NCBI RefSeq assembly: GCF_027158485.1 | Contig: NZ_JAMKYJ010000011.1 | Source of the DNA: Oxalobacter formigenes | Lineage (GTDB): Bacteria > Pseudomonadota > Gammaproteobacteria > Burkholderiales > Burkholderiaceae_D | DNA length: 64,000 bases | Strand: one strand, 5' to 3' | In this document: positions 8,113 through 18,215 of the stretch, piece by piece | Layout: each line of letters begins with the position of its first letter | How positions within the stretch are numbered: the first letter of the stretch is position 1 | Position numbers and translations under genes: made by a program | Notes under the pieces: model-generated | What the model was told of the DNA's origin: nothing | Seen by the model: only the letters and a program-made list of their open reading frames with translations | Database searches by the model: none

Positions 8113-9534
8113 TTATGTATCACGTTCCCATCTGATCTGCACACATTTTCCGTTTTTTTTCAGACGAGATGCGCTGATACCGATTCCGGCAACATAAACG
8201 AGATCGTCCTCAAAAAATACCAGCGGCAGGAATTGTCTTTCCCATGAGGGTATGCCCCGATCCTGACAAAGCGCTTTCAGTGTTTTGGTGGGCCTGCCCG
8301 CCAGTTTCAGTTTGGCGCTTCCCCGGTACGGTTCGATTCTCAGTTTTCGCCTTTGCAGCCAGTCGATATCGAATCCCGTTTCACTCTCTTCAAAATATAG
8401 CGTTCCATGCCATTGATGAAGCCTGAACCTGTTTTCGCCGTGCCACTGGATTTCGAGCGGATGAGGCTGATTGCCAGTTGACTCAACTGTCCTGCCAAGC
8501 GAAATGTTCTGGCGATAACGCCGGATCGTATAACCGTCCAGAATCAGGTCAATCTGCGCGTCTTCACGTGCTTCCAGCAGCTGTTCTCTGGCCTGCACAA
8601 GCCATGCTGTCGAAGGCATGCGCACACGACTGGCCGCAAGCCAGTAGCGGAGCAGATTATCGATCCTTTCCCGATTCAATAAACGCAGCTGCTCCAGATT
8701 CAGGCTGTTCTTTCCTGATGTGCAGGCTTCAAAATCTTTTTTCGCCACTTCCTCCAGCAGGCGCCGGGCGGAGCCTGCATGCTGCGCCGTCCGGAACAGA
8801 CGTTTCTGAAATCCCGGGAAAAGGTCTTCCAGTACCGGAACCAGCCTGTGACGGATGGCGTTGCGCGTATAGGCCACATCGTCATTCGAATCGTCATCGA
8901 TATGCGTTATGCCCGCTTCCACAAGCCATGAAGCCAGTTCCTTGCGTGAAACAGAAAGAAGCGGCCGCCCCAGAAAAAGCGTTTCATCTCCGAGAAGTTC
9001 CGGTGAGTGAGAGCTCGCTTCCATGCCTGACAAGCCTGCGACGCCTGTGCCACGCATCAATTGAAGCAATACCGTTTCAACCTGATCGTCTTCATGGTGA
9101 GCCGTCAGTAAAAGAGGAATGTCATGCTTGCGGCACATCTCTCCCAGTGCCCGGTAGCGTTTTTCCCGGGCCTCGGCCTCGATTCCGTCGCCACTTTGAG
9201 GGTCAATTTGCACCCGTTGGCTATCGAAAGAGACGCCCAGCCGTATACATTCGTTTTCACAATGGGCCAGCCAGTCATCCGCATGAGGGTTCAATCCATG
9301 ATGAACGTGAAAAGCGAAGAGTGCGCAATCGTTTTCGATGGCAAAACGATGGGCAAGATGCAACAAGACGCTCGAATCCAGCCCTCCGCTGTATGCGATG
9401 GCTATACGTGCATTTTTCAGCGATTCCTTCAAGGAAAACGATACGGAAGCTTTTGCGTCTTCCATACGAAAAACGCGCGTCAGAATGGCTTCCAACGCGC
9501 GATCAAATTCTTTTTCGACAGCAGGATTATGCAA
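8113..9534 (-). CDS. tilS: tRNA(Ile)-lysidine synthase
   Basis: Modifies C34 of the CAU-anticodon tRNA-Ile to lysidine, so that it reads AUA and is charged with isoleucine. The PP-loop ATPase motif SGGLDSS is at residues 49-55, followed by the helical TilS domain and the C-terminal all-beta domain, including the PYRGSAKLKLAGRPTKTLK segment that contacts tRNA. At 473 aa it is the long proteobacterial type. No in-frame ATG is available. The start appears to be TTG at 9534, with AAAGG about 8 nt upstream and 11 nt after the accA stop. The exact start is uncertain. Confidence 0.95.
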   Translation of the reverse strand: MHNPAVEKEFDRALEAILTRVFRMEDAKASVSFSLKESLKNARIAIAYSGGLDSSVLLHLAHRFAIENDCALFAFHVHHGLNPHADDWLAHCENECIRLGVSFDSQRVQIDPQSGDGIEAEAREKRYRALGEMCRKHDIPLLLTAHHEDDQVETVLLQLMRGTGVAGLSGMEASSHSPELLGDETLFLGRPLLSVSRKELASWLVEAGITHIDDDSNDDVAYTRNAIRHRLVPVLEDLFPGFQKRLFRTAQHAGSARRLLEEVAKKDFEACTSGKNSLNLEQLRLLNRERIDNLLRYWLAASRVRMPSTAWLVQAREQLLEAREDAQIDLILDGYTIRRYRQNISLGRTVESTGNQPHPLEIQWHGENRFRLHQWHGTLYFEESETGFDIDWLQRRKLRIEPYRGSAKLKLAGRPTKTLKALCQDRGIPSWERQFLPLVFFEDDLVYVAGIGISASRLKKNGKCVQIRWERDT

Positions 9535-9545
9535 AACAATCGCCT

Positions 9546-10520
9546 TTATTTAGCCTGTTCACTATCTTTGAACTGACCGTAATTCAGCCATTTTTCCTGC
9601 CGTGCAGCGATCAATTCATCAATCGGAATATCCTGAATCTGACGATAGGCTTCTGCCAGTTCGCGTTTCAAGGTCGCTGCAATCGCTTTGAAATCGCGAT
9701 GCGCGCCGCCCAGTGGTTCATCGATGATCTTGTCGATCAGGCCAATCGATTTCAGGCGCTGTGCCGTCAGGCCCAGGGCTTCAGCGGCTTCATTGGCGCG
9801 TTCGGCGGTTTTCCACAAGATGGAAGCGCAGCCTTCAGGCGAAATGACGGAATAAACGGAGTACTGCAACATCTGGATGGTATCGGCTACGGCAATCGCC
9901 AATGCGCCACCGGAACCGCCTTCACCGATAATCGTGGCGATGACAGGCACTTTCAGGTCGGCCATGGCAAACAGGTTTTTGCCGATCGCTTCGGACTGTC
10001 CACGTTCTTCCGCGTCAATCCCCGGGAATGCGCCCGGCGTGTCGACGAAAGTAAAGATGGGCAATTTGAATTTTTCAGCCATACGCATCAGGCGCAAGGC
10101 CTTGCGGTAACCTTCCGGACGCGGCATCCCGAAATTACGGAAACTCCGTTCCTTGACGTCACGGCCTTTCTGGTGCCCCATGACGACACATGGAATACCG
10201 TTGAAACGGGCAAGTCCGCCCACGATAGCCGGATCATCCGCAAATGCACGATCGCCATGAAGCTCATGGAAATCGGTGAAAATCTCGTTGATATAGTCCA
10301 GCGTATAAGGCCGGTTCGGATGGCGGGCAATCTGCGAAACCTGCCATGGCGTCAGTTTGGAATAAATTTCCTTGGTCAGCTGCTGGCTTTTTTTCATCAG
10401 CCGCGAAATTTCTTCGGAAATATCGACAGCCGAATCATCCTGAACGAAACGCAATTCTTCAATTTTTGCGTCCAGTTCAGCGATGGGTTGCTCGAAGCTG
10501 AGAAAATTCGTTTTAGCCAC
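9546..10520 (-). CDS. accA: Acetyl-CoA carboxylase carboxyltransferase subunit alpha
   Basis: Transfers the carboxyl group from biotin to acetyl-CoA together with AccD in the first step of fatty acid synthesis. The 324-aa length is standard. The N-terminal helical region (FLSFEQPIAELDAKIEELR) and the conserved core with ALRLMRMAEKFKLPIFTFVDTP and GEGGSGGALAI are clear. Translation starts at GTG 10520 with AAGGAG 5 nt upstream. It sits between the AlkA-like gene and tilS in the gene order usual for Burkholderiales. Confidence 0.97.
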   Translation of the reverse strand: MAKTNFLSFEQPIAELDAKIEELRFVQDDSAVDISEEISRLMKKSQQLTKEIYSKLTPWQVSQIARHPNRPYTLDYINEIFTDFHELHGDRAFADDPAIVGGLARFNGIPCVVMGHQKGRDVKERSFRNFGMPRPEGYRKALRLMRMAEKFKLPIFTFVDTPGAFPGIDAEERGQSEAIGKNLFAMADLKVPVIATIIGEGGSGGALAIAVADTIQMLQYSVYSVISPEGCASILWKTAERANEAAEALGLTAQRLKSIGLIDKIIDEPLGGAHRDFKAIAATLKRELAEAYRQIQDIPIDELIAARQEKWLNYGQFKDSEQAK

Positions 10521-10572
10521 ACTATCTCCTTAAACCGACTGCAAGGCTCAAGCAGTCGCGAAAATTAATTTT

Positions 10573-11217
10573 TCAGTATTCTACCGGAAGTGGTGTCAAA
10601 CTGCGCCACAAATACCATGTTGCGACAGTACACCACGGTTCCCATTTCCCTGCAATTTCTTGCACGTCTTTTTTGCCGATGTCTTTACCGGAAAAATAAG
10701 ACATGCTGATTCCTTTCAACAAGCCGACATCGTCTAACGGCAATACGTTTGGCCGCATCAGATTGAATATCAAAAACATCTCGGCAGTCCAGCGCCCGAT
10801 CCCGCGAACCTGCGTCAGGTCGGCAATAATTTCTTCATCCGGCATATCGGGCCATTGATCGGCCTGAATTTTACGCTCGACAAAATGAAACGCCAAATCT
10901 TTCAGATATTCCACTTTCCGTCTGGATAAACCGGCAGCGGAAAGCATTTCTGCACTGGCAGTCATGATTTCTTCAGGAGAACTGGCCGGGCAAACCAGCA
11001 GGAAACGCTTCCAGATGGAATCCGCTGCCTTGACTGAAATCTGCTGTCCGACAATCGACCGGGCCAGTGTCTGAAAAGGTTCTCCACGGGTTTGCAAACG
11101 ATCCTTGCCCGAGGTGGCAATCAGCTTTTGCATGATGGGGTCGCGCATCCCCAATTCTGCGCATGCCCGATCCCAGCACCCCTCATCGAGCATGGAAATC
11201 GTTTGCCCGTCTGTCAT
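10573..11217 (-). CDS. DNA-3-methyladenine glycosylase II, AlkA/HhH-GPD family
   Basis: Base-excision repair glycosylase that removes alkylated bases. The helix-hairpin-helix GPD core reads VRGIGRWTAEMFLIF, followed by the catalytic aspartate region LPLDD. At 214 aa it is the short form without the N-terminal domain of E. coli AlkA. The ATG (11215-11217) directly abuts the cysS stop TAA (11218-11220), so the two are translated from one message. A second, unrelated alkyladenine glycosylase is encoded at 14206-14802. Confidence 0.92.
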   Translation of the reverse strand: MTDGQTISMLDEGCWDRACAELGMRDPIMQKLIATSGKDRLQTRGEPFQTLARSIVGQQISVKAADSIWKRFLLVCPASSPEEIMTASAEMLSAAGLSRRKVEYLKDLAFHFVERKIQADQWPDMPDEEIIADLTQVRGIGRWTAEMFLIFNLMRPNVLPLDDVGLLKGISMSYFSGKDIGKKDVQEIAGKWEPWCTVATWYLWRSLTPLPVEY

Positions 11218-12606
11218 TTATGAACGACGCCACTCAGTCAGGCCACCGGGTTTGTCTTCGAGGACAATGCCTTTTTCAAGCAACTCACTTCTGATCTTGT
11301 CGGCTTCGGCGAAATTCTTCGCTTTCTTGGCATCGATACGGGCCTGAATTTGCGACTCGATCCATTTTTCCTCGCCTTCATCGACAGCGCCGTCGCCCTG
11401 CAGGAATTGGCGCGGATCGCGTTCCAGAAGTCCCAGAACACCTGCCAGCGCTTTCAATTGCGAACCCAGTTCGGCCAAATGGGTCCGGTTCACTTCATTG
11501 GCCAGTTCGAACAGGACAGCCACCGCTTCAGGCGTATTGAAGTCGTCGTTCATGGCACTGGCGAAGCGCTTTGCGTATTCGCTGTCCCAGTCAACCGCCT
11601 GGTCTTTGACGTCAACATCTTTCAAGGCCGTATAAAGACGGGTCAGAGCATTTTTTGCATCGTCAAGATGGGCGTCGGAATAATTCAACGGACTGCGGTA
11701 ATGCGAACGGATGATGAAGAAGCGAAGCACTTCGGCGTCATAGCTTTTCAGGACATCGCGAATGGTGAAGAAATTGCCAAGGGACTTGGACATTTTTTCG
11801 TTATCGACGCGGACGAAACCGTTGTGCATCCAGTAATTGACGAACGGATGATGTGACGCCCCTTCCGACTGGGCGATTTCATTTTCATGATGCGGGAACT
11901 GCAAATCGGCTCCGCCACCGTGAATATCGAAATGTTCGCCGAGCAGTTTGGAGGACATGGCCGAGCATTCGATATGCCAGCCCGGACGGCCAGTCCCCCA
12001 TCGGGAAGGCCATTTGGCTTCTTCCGGTTCGGTCGGTTTGGCGGACTTCCATAAAACGAAATCCAGCGGGTCGCGCTTTCCGGTATTGATATCGACCCGT
12101 TCACCTGCTCGCAAATCATCCAGCGATTTGCCGGACAGTTTGCCGTAGCCTTCAAAATCCCGCACGGAATAATTCACGTCCCCATCCGTGGACTGGTAAG
12201 CCAATCCGTTCTTTTCGAGCTTGCCGATCAGTTCCAGCATTTCCGGGACGTACTCGGTCGCTCTCGGTTCATGATCGGGAGGCAGGATACCGAGTGCACA
12301 GGTATCTTCATGCATGTATTGGGTAAAACGGGAAGTCAGGCTGGAAATCGGTTCACCGTTTTCGGCGGCGCGATTGATGATCTTGTCGTCGATATCGGTG
12401 ATGTTGCGGACATAAGTCACCTCATATCCCGTCGCTTTCAGCCAGCGGTAAACGACGTCGAAAGACATCATCATCCGGGCATGCCCTATGTGACAATAAT
12501 CGTAAATCGTCATGCCGCATACGTACATTCTCACTTTACCCGGTTCAATAGGCGTAAAGACTTCTTTGCTTCTCGTTAAACTGTTATATATCTGCAGACT
12601 GTCCAT
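11218..12606 (-). CDS. cysS: Cysteinyl-tRNA synthetase
   Basis: Class I aminoacyl-tRNA synthetase charging tRNA-Cys. The zinc ligand Cys30 (YVCGMTIYD), the HIGH signature CHIGHARM (HIGH at 39-42) and the KMSKSLGN loop are all present. The length of 462 aa is standard. It is the first gene of the minus-strand block. The 295 bp upstream (12607-12901), shared with the divergent ppiB, contains no gene and presumably both promoters. Confidence 0.98.
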   Translation of the reverse strand: MDSLQIYNSLTRSKEVFTPIEPGKVRMYVCGMTIYDYCHIGHARMMMSFDVVYRWLKATGYEVTYVRNITDIDDKIINRAAENGEPISSLTSRFTQYMHEDTCALGILPPDHEPRATEYVPEMLELIGKLEKNGLAYQSTDGDVNYSVRDFEGYGKLSGKSLDDLRAGERVDINTGKRDPLDFVLWKSAKPTEPEEAKWPSRWGTGRPGWHIECSAMSSKLLGEHFDIHGGGADLQFPHHENEIAQSEGASHHPFVNYWMHNGFVRVDNEKMSKSLGNFFTIRDVLKSYDAEVLRFFIIRSHYRSPLNYSDAHLDDAKNALTRLYTALKDVDVKDQAVDWDSEYAKRFASAMNDDFNTPEAVAVLFELANEVNRTHLAELGSQLKALAGVLGLLERDPRQFLQGDGAVDEGEEKWIESQIQARIDAKKAKNFAEADKIRSELLEKGIVLEDKPGGLTEWRRS

Positions 12607-12901
12607 GAGAGAGACTTGGAAATAAATTCAAATAAAACAGATATTTTACTGTGATATACCCTTTTTGGACATGGGTTTTGGTCATGCATTTCAAACCGGC
12701 ATCATTCCTGACCGACAGTCTGGCAGCCGGACACAGGCAATATCGCTGAAACAAAGAGTTTGCTAGAATGCCGTTAGCGTGAAATGAATGCTTTTTCATT
12801 GTTTATTAAAATCATTAGCCTGTTCATCTGTCAGAATATAGGGAATATTTTTTGTTCACGACTGCATCTGGCAGATTTTCAATCTCATCATAAGGAATAT
12901 T

Positions 12902-13390
12902 ATGGCCGTCGCACTTCACACCAATCTCGGTACGATCAAGATCGAACTCGATGCCGAAAAAGCACCGAAAACCGTTGAAAACTTTCTGAACTACGTTCGT
13001 TCCGGACATTACGACAACACCATTTTCCATCGTGTCATCAACGGTTTCATGATTCAGGGCGGCGGTTTCGAACCCGGCATGACCCAGAAAAAGACGAATG
13101 CACCGGTTGAAAACGAAGCGAACAACGGTTTGTCCAACGAAACCTATAGCATCGCGATGGCAAGAACGTCCGACCCGCACTCCGCGACGGCCCAGTTCTT
13201 CATTAACGTCAGCGACAATGATTTCCTCGACTATCCGGGACAGGATGGCTGGGGCTACTGCGTTTTCGGCACCGTAACCGAAGGCAAGGAAATCGTCGAC
13301 AAGATCAAGAACGTCAAAACCGGCCGTGCAGGCATGCATGCTGACGTACCGATGGAAGACGTCGTCATCGAAAAAGCGGAAGAAGTCTGA
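12902..13390 (+). CDS. ppiB: Cytoplasmic peptidyl-prolyl cis-trans isomerase B (cyclophilin)
   Basis: Catalyses proline isomerisation during folding. The cyclophilin landmarks FHRVINGFMIQGG and ARTSDPHSATAQFFINV are present. At 162 aa without signal peptide it is the cytosolic type. AAGGAATATT precedes ATG 12902. It is followed 24 bp later by lpxH, a common pairing (cysS/ppiB/lpxH) in beta-proteobacteria. Confidence 0.96.
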   Translation: MAVALHTNLGTIKIELDAEKAPKTVENFLNYVRSGHYDNTIFHRVINGFMIQGGGFEPGMTQKKTNAPVENEANNGLSNETYSIAMARTSDPHSATAQFFINVSDNDFLDYPGQDGWGYCVFGTVTEGKEIVDKIKNVKTGRAGMHADVPMEDVVIEKAEEV

Positions 13391-13414
13391 TTTCAATTTG
13401 AATGCCGAATCCAT

Positions 13415-14191
13415 ATGAACCAGCCTGCCTCACCAATGAAAAGTTCAAAAGCGCTTTTCATTTCTGATCTGCACTTGCAGGCTGGCGCCCCAAAAACCAT
13501 TGCCGCTTTTCAGAAGTTTCTTGAAAAGAAAGCAACGCAGGCTGAACAGCTCTATATTCTTGGCGATTTGTTTGAATATTGGGTGGGTGACGACGATATG
13601 GATTCGGAAGCGGTACAAGTCATTGTCGGCGCGATCCGCCAGGTTTCAGACAGGGGCACAGCCGTTTTCTGGATTCCCGGCAATCGGGACCTGCTGACCG
13701 GCAGAAAATTCCTGCGATCCATCGGCGCAAAAGCACTTCCCGATCTGGCGATCGTCGAATTCGGCAACAAAAAGCTCATGCTGGCGCATGGCGATGCGCA
13801 ATGTACGGATGACATCAACTACATGCGCTTCCGGAAACGCACCCATAACCCGATCGTGCGCTTCCTGTTTCTGGCTCTCCCGCTGTCCAAAAGAAGAAAG
13901 ATCATTACCGGCTACCGTCAGGAAAGCAAAAAAGCCAATGAGAGCAAATCGGCCGACATCATGGACGTCAACGCCTCCGTCATCGCCGATCTCTTCAGGC
14001 AAACCGGCGCATCCGTCATGATTCACGGCCATACCCATCGCCCCGGACGCCATATCTGTACCACTGAAAAGGGCGAATGCACCCGTCTGGTCCTGTCGGA
14101 CTGGAGTCTCGATGGCGACACGCCCCGGGGTGACTGGATCGAAATCGGTATGGATAACGAAATCATCCGGCATTCCGTGCTGGAACTTTAA
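13415..14191 (+). CDS. lpxH: UDP-2,3-diacylglucosamine pyrophosphohydrolase
   Basis: Calcineurin-like metallophosphoesterase that makes lipid X in lipid A biosynthesis. The dimetal motifs are visible in order: ISDLHL near residue 16, GDLFEYWVGDD, GNRDLL, AHGD and the C-terminal HGHTHRPG. The length of 258 aa fits, with a slightly extended N-terminus (MNQPASPMKSS) before the first strand, so a start at the second Met is possible. Confidence 0.94.
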   Translation: MNQPASPMKSSKALFISDLHLQAGAPKTIAAFQKFLEKKATQAEQLYILGDLFEYWVGDDDMDSEAVQVIVGAIRQVSDRGTAVFWIPGNRDLLTGRKFLRSIGAKALPDLAIVEFGNKKLMLAHGDAQCTDDINYMRFRKRTHNPIVRFLFLALPLSKRRKIITGYRQESKKANESKSADIMDVNASVIADLFRQTGASVMIHGHTHRPGRHICTTEKGECTRLVLSDWSLDGDTPRGDWIEIGMDNEIIRHSVLEL

Positions 14192-14205
14192 ACCTTGCCA
14201 AAGCT

Positions 14206-14802
14206 ATGTTGCTGCGACCTGAAAAAATCGATTTTCTGCAAACATCGAATATCGTCGCGCAACAACTGATCGGTTCGTTTTTTTCTTACCGTGGCGTCGG
14301 GGGTATCATCGTCGAAACGGAAGCCTACGACCAGACCGATCCTGCCTCCCACAGTTTTTGTGGCCCGACCGAACGCAACGCGATCATGTTCGGGCCTCCG
14401 GAAGCGATATACGTTTACCGCTCTTACGGCATTCACTGGTGCTTCAATTTCGTCTGCGGAGAAGAAAACCACGGCTCCGCCGTTCTGATCCGCGCTATTG
14501 AACCCACCGTTGGTATCGACACGATGAAAAAGCGGCGGAACATGTCAGATGTTCGCCTCTTGTGCGCAGGTCCCGGACGGGTTTGTCAGGCACTCGGAAT
14601 AACGCATCGGGAAAACGGGCTGTCGCTCAGTTCAAAAGAATGTCTCTTTAAGGCAGGAACCCTGCCAGTTAACATCGTTGCCGGGCCGAGAATCGGCATT
14701 TCAAAGGCAGTGGACGTTCCCTGGCGTTTCGGTCTGGCCGGATCACGTTTTTTAAGCCGCCCCTTCCCGAAAGGATCGCCGGTTTTCAAGAGCGGCAAAT
14801 AA
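14206..14802 (+). CDS. 3-methyladenine DNA glycosylase, AAG/MPG family
   Basis: Repairs alkylated and deaminated purines. The single-domain AAG fold is recognised from VAQQLIGSFF, IVETEAYDQTDPASHSF (containing the catalytic Glu), MFGPPEAIYVYRSYGIHWC and the closing GPRIGISKA with PWRF. The length of 198 aa is normal. It begins 14 bp after lpxH, so probably shares its transcript. It is not related in sequence to the HhH-type glycosylase at 10573. Confidence 0.93.
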   Translation: MLLRPEKIDFLQTSNIVAQQLIGSFFSYRGVGGIIVETEAYDQTDPASHSFCGPTERNAIMFGPPEAIYVYRSYGIHWCFNFVCGEENHGSAVLIRAIEPTVGIDTMKKRRNMSDVRLLCAGPGRVCQALGITHRENGLSLSSKECLFKAGTLPVNIVAGPRIGISKAVDVPWRFGLAGSRFLSRPFPKGSPVFKSGK

Positions 14803-14811
14803 AACAGCCAG

Positions 14812-17800
14812 TCAGTTTTTCCAGCGCAAATTGAAATCGACGCGATGCGCAGGTTTGTCTTTTTCAGCTACACCCTTCTTGCTGGCAAGCAGATAGATTC
14901 TTTCATCAGGCACTTTGCCTTTCAGCACCAGCCAGGTCTTGACCGCTTTCGCCCTGCGGTTCGCCAGAAGAATCAGGTTGTCGTTCGTCGAGGCATAATG
15001 CCGGATCAGCAATTTCTCCATTTCCGGAACCGGGAGTGCCTTGTCGAAAATAACCAGTTCTTTCGGCTTGTCGAATTTTTCGCTCTTGTAAACTTCTTTC
15101 AGCAATTCCGGATATTCCTTTTCACTGACCGTAATCTCTTCGAACGATTGCGCTCCCGTTTTTTTCCGCTTCAGCGAACGGATTTTTCTGTCCAGCGTCG
15201 ACTGGCCAAGCCCTTCCCTGTCCGCGACGTCGTCATACATTCCCGTAATTTCGAGCTTCAGCTTCGGCCGTTTCACCAGACCTTTAGACAGCCGTTCCAG
15301 ACGTTTTTCACCCTCTTTCGACAAGTTGGCGCTGCCAGGTTCGAAAACCATGCCCGAGAGGTTTTTCTCTTTCTCATTCAAAGAGGACAGCCATGCGAAA
15401 GGAGCTGTCACGATTCTCTTCAGGGTATTCAAAATGACTTTCCCGACTATGCTGCCCAGCGAGAACTGGGGATCGTTCAGTGAACCGGCAATCGGGACAT
15501 TGAGATCGATGACGCCGTCACTGTCTTTCAACAGGGCCAGAGCCAGTTCGATGGACGAGCTGATCGTTTCCTTGCTTTCGACTTTTTCGCCCAGCGTCAA
15601 CTGGTCAAGAATCAGAGAATTCTCGGCCGTCAGCATCCCGTTCTGAACCTTGTAAGTTGCTTTATACGTCAGTTTTCCTTTTTCGATCCCATAACCCAGA
15701 TACTTGCCGGAATAAGCAGAAAATTGCGCCAGTTCCATGCCTGTCACCTGTGCCTTGATATTCAGGGTCAAATTATCACTTAACGGGTTAATGTAACCGG
15801 AAATATCCAGCGGTGCTCCATTAACCTGACCCAACAGGCGAATTCTCGATTGCGTTTTCGGGTCGTTCGACAAATTGAGGAATGCGCCACGCAGATTCTG
15901 GATATTGGCCGTGTAACGAGGCTTGATGAAATTGTCTGAAAAACGGACGGTTCCGTTGCGGATGATCCATTTTTTGATGACGAGCGAAAAGTCCGGTTTT
16001 CCCTGACTGTCCGGTGCTTGTATAACGGCTTTCTGCGTTGCGGTTTCCGGTTTGTCTTGCTCCGGCTTTGCCTTTTCCTGCGTGGCAGTAAGCGGCTCCA
16101 CTGTAGCTACATCGTTTTGAGCTGTGGCAGGCTTTGGTTCCTCTTCATTTTCAGTCAGGCTTTTCTGTCCGCCAGCCTTGCTGCGCAAAATGTTCTGAAG
16201 ATTCAAACGACCGTCCGCCAGCAGGATGACTCTGGCAGACACACCATTCATGACCGCCTTGTCGATTGTCACTGCCAGAGGATTCAGATCGACTGTTACC
16301 CCTTCAAACGCCAGGTCTTTCCAGCTGACGACCGGACGCCGGCTCAACTGGTCTACAGCAGCCAGACTTCCGATTGCCGCCCCTCCCTTGAACTGCCCCT
16401 GCAAACCGCCGGATGCGCCCTCTCCGACCAGCAGTTTGCCCTTGATGGACAAATCGGCTTTTCTCAGGGAAAGGTTCACGTACTCGTCGATATACGGCTG
16501 GATAAACCGGATATCGACATTTTTGATATCCACATCCAGATCGGCTTTCATTGGCGAAACATTAATGGTTCCTTTTACGATATACGTACCATGATCGTTG
16601 ATTTTCGCGCTGGCAGACACGGCAAGCGGTTTGTCCATTGCATCGGACAAATCATTTACCTTGACATCGAGCTGGGATACTTTGGTGACTATCGGTTCCT
16701 TCGGGTGTCTGTTTTCAAGATGAAGTGACCAGTTTTCAAGTGCAGCCTGTTTGATCCGGAAATGAAAACCGGACTTTTCCTCTGCCTTGTCGACGGCTTT
16801 TTGTACTACGCCAGACTTGTCACCCCCTTTGAACTTGTCCAGCAGTTCGGGCATGCTGTGGATGAAACTGATCCGCGTGCCGGTCGAAACAACGCTGCTG
16901 GCAGTCACGTCATGTTTATCCATATCAAGTGACAGTTTTTCAACACTCAAACCGATATTTCTGGCTGATATATTGACCGGCGTCTTGTATGTTTTATCCG
17001 TAATGAAAACCTGCCCTCCGCTCACGGCAAGCTGACCCAGATCGATGGCAAACGACTGTTTTTCCGCAGGTTTTTCGTTCTTCGCTGTCTGTGTTCCGGT
17101 GTCGGTCTTTTTCCCTGTATTCAACAGGAGTTCAACATTCCATTGCCCGTTATTGTTTCTATCCAGAAACACTTCCGGATTTTTCAAGCCGATACGACCG
17201 ATACCGATCTTTCCCGAGAGGATATCGCTTTTGTCGATATCGACCTTGAGTTCCGAAAATTTGAGGACGGCAGCACCATTCGATTCCGCGAGCGACACTG
17301 AATTCAGGGTAACGTCACCCCGAACCAGAATGCGTCTTTTTTCCTCTTTCTTTCTCGGGAATATGATGTCAAGATCAGCCGAGAATTTGCCGCTTTTCAG
17401 TTTGAATCCCGGATCGAATGGAAGATAACCCAGATAGGTCGGCAGATCGAGTTTGTCCAGCTTGACGCTGATCTTGCCGGACTTCTTGTCGTATGCCGGT
17501 TTCGTTCTGGATTTCCCGACCAGTTCGATTCTGTCATTGTTGACCTTTGCGCTTATCGCCAGAGCCGTGAAAATCTCGACCTGTGAAGGCATATTGGCAA
17601 TGACGGGAATATCGATATTCAGCTCGTCGATCAGCAGGGTCTTTTTCCGCTGTAGATCGTCTACCCGTATGGTTCCGTTGTCGATCTGGATATTGTTGAT
17701 CGAGAAATTCGATTTCGATTCGTCTTCTTTCGGTTGGGTGGCATAAGCCACAAGATCATTGATGTTGTATTGCTTTTTCCCGTAACGGACGATGTGGATT

Positions 17801-18174
17801 TTCGGATTGACGAGGCGGACTTCTTTCACGACGGGAGCGCGTTCGGAAAAGGTTTCCGGCGACAGTTCGACAAACAGATGATCGAACGAGGCAAACGGGT
17901 CTTTCGAACCGGGATCGGTCAGCACAACCCCGTCCAGTTTTGCCGTCAGGTTCAACAGGTCGATATCGAGCTTCTGAATCGTCAGTTCACGATTGAATTT
18001 TTCAGCGACAAATTCCTTCGCTCCGGATTCGACGATCCGGGGAAGAAAATAAATGCCTGCGGCAACAAGGACAAGCAACAAAACGAGAAACGACAGAAAC
18101 CCGACAACCGCCAGTTTCACTCGCGACCGTTTGTTCGGCCGCTTTTCAATATCGGGAGTGTTCTGCTCTGTCAT
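14812..18174 (-). CDS. Very large DUF748/AsmA-like envelope protein A
   Basis: 1120 aa. One N-terminal transmembrane helix (about residues 22-43) is followed by a long beta-rich periplasmic region with repeated AsmA-like elements (LDKLDLPTYLGYLPFDPGFK; DLDVDIKNVDIRFIQPYI). A charged linker follows near the middle, and the C-terminus has an OmpA-like stretch starting FEPGSANLSKEGEKRLERL. DUF748 and AsmA/TamB proteins belong to the repeating beta-groove group implicated in lipid transport between membranes. It closely resembles the next gene throughout its length, so the two arose by duplication. The precise role is unknown. Confidence 0.85.
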   Translation of the reverse strand: MTEQNTPDIEKRPNKRSRVKLAVVGFLSFLVLLLVLVAAGIYFLPRIVESGAKEFVAEKFNRELTIQKLDIDLLNLTAKLDGVVLTDPGSKDPFASFDHLFVELSPETFSERAPVVKEVRLVNPKIHIVRYGKKQYNINDLVAYATQPKEDESKSNFSINNIQIDNGTIRVDDLQRKKTLLIDELNIDIPVIANMPSQVEIFTALAISAKVNNDRIELVGKSRTKPAYDKKSGKISVKLDKLDLPTYLGYLPFDPGFKLKSGKFSADLDIIFPRKKEEKRRILVRGDVTLNSVSLAESNGAAVLKFSELKVDIDKSDILSGKIGIGRIGLKNPEVFLDRNNNGQWNVELLLNTGKKTDTGTQTAKNEKPAEKQSFAIDLGQLAVSGGQVFITDKTYKTPVNISARNIGLSVEKLSLDMDKHDVTASSVVSTGTRISFIHSMPELLDKFKGGDKSGVVQKAVDKAEEKSGFHFRIKQAALENWSLHLENRHPKEPIVTKVSQLDVKVNDLSDAMDKPLAVSASAKINDHGTYIVKGTINVSPMKADLDVDIKNVDIRFIQPYIDEYVNLSLRKADLSIKGKLLVGEGASGGLQGQFKGGAAIGSLAAVDQLSRRPVVSWKDLAFEGVTVDLNPLAVTIDKAVMNGVSARVILLADGRLNLQNILRSKAGGQKSLTENEEEPKPATAQNDVATVEPLTATQEKAKPEQDKPETATQKAVIQAPDSQGKPDFSLVIKKWIIRNGTVRFSDNFIKPRYTANIQNLRGAFLNLSNDPKTQSRIRLLGQVNGAPLDISGYINPLSDNLTLNIKAQVTGMELAQFSAYSGKYLGYGIEKGKLTYKATYKVQNGMLTAENSLILDQLTLGEKVESKETISSSIELALALLKDSDGVIDLNVPIAGSLNDPQFSLGSIVGKVILNTLKRIVTAPFAWLSSLNEKEKNLSGMVFEPGSANLSKEGEKRLERLSKGLVKRPKLKLEITGMYDDVADREGLGQSTLDRKIRSLKRKKTGAQSFEEITVSEKEYPELLKEVYKSEKFDKPKELVIFDKALPVPEMEKLLIRHYASTNDNLILLANRRAKAVKTWLVLKGKVPDERIYLLASKKGVAEKDKPAHRVDFNLRWKN

Positions 18175-18215
18175 TCAATAAAATCATCCTGTTGGAACCA
18201 ATCAGCCTCATCCTG

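Noticed and set aside
8478..10568. 696-codon open frame on the plus strand
   Set aside because: It runs antisense across tilS and accA, whose proteins are clearly conserved. The translation is low-complexity and has no ribosome site. It is a codon-bias shadow.
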